Shown: positions 63,242-64,000 of the stretch, one piece after another | Numbering within the stretch: the stretch's first letter is position 1 | Layout of the letters: every line of letters begins with the position of its first letter | Source: Lepidodermella squamata | Lineage: Eukaryota > Gastrotricha | DNA: 64,000 bases | Direction: 5' to 3' | Assembly (NCBI GenBank): GCA_047495785.1 | Contig: JBLDXI010000011.1 | Location: forward strand, 682,001 to 746,000 | Position numbers and translations under genes: made by a program | The notes under the pieces: model-generated | Database searches by the model: none | The model's input: only the letters and a program-made list of their open reading frames with translations | What the model was told of the DNA's origin: nothing

Positions 63242-64000
63242 ATGAATCAAACATCGTCGAGACGAATTCTTCACTTCAGCTTGCCTTGTGAGCTTTCTTA
63301 ATTTTAATAATCATTTCATCATAATTCAATTATTCAAAGGTATCCAACACCCTGAAACTCCGCCAGATGTCGAAAAATTAAAGTTGGCTCTGAGCCAAAA
63401 TTTCAGCACGGTCGATTTGGGCAATCTAAGCGACGTGTTAGAGAGCCAAGATGAAGTTTCCTACAGAATCATCCATGCAGCTCTTAGTGGCATCGACTGC
63501 ATCTTGGTTTTCGTTGGCTGCAACTGTGAAGTTGATAAATTTCAACAGATCCTCAATTCGGCTAATTTAATGCTCAGCAAAATTTTCGGTCCGAATTTAA
63601 AAAATCGAATGCTTACCATTTTGATACGAAAACATGATGAGCAATCTGGTTCAACTGCAGTCAAATTTTGGGCTTTTGAAGCTGGTTGCGACGAGTTAGA
63701 AAAACGCATTTTCACCTACATTCAAGACTTGCCTCAAATTCGGCTATTTCCCGGCCAAACTCAAACAACGGCTGTTAGAATTCGGCAGCGATCGTTAGCA
63801 AATGACGGTATCAGTGACGATTTCGAAGATGCGCTCGAGGACATAGCTGTGGCTGCTTATCTAACTCGTAATAGTGACCATAACTGCCCTATTTCTGCGG
63901 TTAATCATGAAGGTGTGACTCTTTTGCCTGCTGAGATTCATCATGGGGATGATAACACGAGTTGCAATATGCCTGATTGCGATTGTGACTCTTGCGAATG
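63242..64000 (+). CDS. AIG1/GIMAP-like GTPase-related protein, partial at the window edge
   Basis: Proposed exons 63242-63287 and 63340-64000 (CTT|GTGAGC...TTCAAAG|GTATCC), open to the end of the window. The second exon reads ALSGIDCILVFVGCN, KIFGPNLKNRMLTILIRKHD, matching the central part of AIG1/GIMAP-type G domains (hydrophobic strand, KIFG, then a strand ending where the G4 motif lies). VDLGNLSD may be a degenerate G3 switch. No P-loop is visible upstream within this model, so it may be a nucleotide-binding-deficient relative, or the first exon may be wrong. It ends in a Cys/Asp-rich stretch (CNMPDCDCDSCE) that resembles a metal-binding tail. The small first exon is the weakest part. Confidence 0.5.

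Noticed and set aside
1-64000. CRISPR arrays, bacterial operons or rRNA/tRNA genes
   Set aside because: Repeats found are transposon arms or RNA hairpins without regular spacers; genes are intron-containing; no cloverleaf or rRNA core sequence was recognised.

Overview
The window comes from an animal nuclear genome, most likely a small invertebrate. Genes have spliceosomal introns (GT-AG plus a few GC-AG), AATAAA polyadenylation signals, N-terminal signal peptides, and an intergenic space full of transposons and inverted-repeat elements. I cannot name the phylum. It is not prokaryotic; I saw no rRNA gene, convincing tRNA gene or CRISPR array.

The host content is dominated by one family of secreted cysteine-rich proteins (about 215-260 aa) that I do not recognise. 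Each protein has three modules: (A) signal peptide, CPP.xCP.G..C repeats and a closing T.G....(R/K)YC...C.LGG segment; (B) a CC...CF..qD..P(Y/F)K(A/V)C....YC...P.SC segment; (C) an ECC.rLkT...KCS tail. All exon junctions are phase 0. Two subtypes are perfectly separated by strand. Minus-strand 'M' genes have three exons (module A unsplit); plus-strand 'P' genes have four (A1, A2, B, C). They alternate M-P along the window and form head-to-head pairs, with tight tail-to-tail junctions between pairs. Minus: M1 (1410-4712, with an extra first exon at 5527-5904), M2, M3, M4, M5 (remnant), M6, M7, M8. Plus: P1, P2 (interrupted), P3, P4, P5 (remnant), P6, P8.

The layout shows a segmental duplication. 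Unit 1 (about 7.0-36.9 kb) reads P1-M2-P2-M3-P3-M4-ankyrin remnant. Unit 2 (about 37.6-57.2 kb) reads P4-M5-P5-M6-P6-M7-TIR/ankyrin gene, same order and orientation. M1 resembles M4/M7, so a further unit probably lies off the left edge. M8/P8 (58.1-62.7 kb) is a divergent pair with a different intron pattern. The window ends in a partial AIG1/GIMAP-like GTPase-related gene.

Mobile DNA explains most size differences between the units. In unit 1 a 5'-truncated Helitron (8733-13258) lies next to the last exon of P1 and is flanked by a perfect 153-bp direct repeat. A Ty3/gypsy-type LTR retrotransposon (15258-22444, identical 261-bp LTRs, 5-bp target duplication) sits inside the first coding exon of P2. 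That retroelement has gag, pol in the -1 frame behind an A AAA AAC slippery site, one in-frame stop in pol, a third zinc-knuckle ORF in the env position, and a leader array of covarying RNA hairpins. Introns and intergenic regions also hold hAT-like, TTAA-flanked, TA-type and foldback-like elements.

All calls come from reading the sequence and hand-joining exons; no similarity search or transcript evidence was available.
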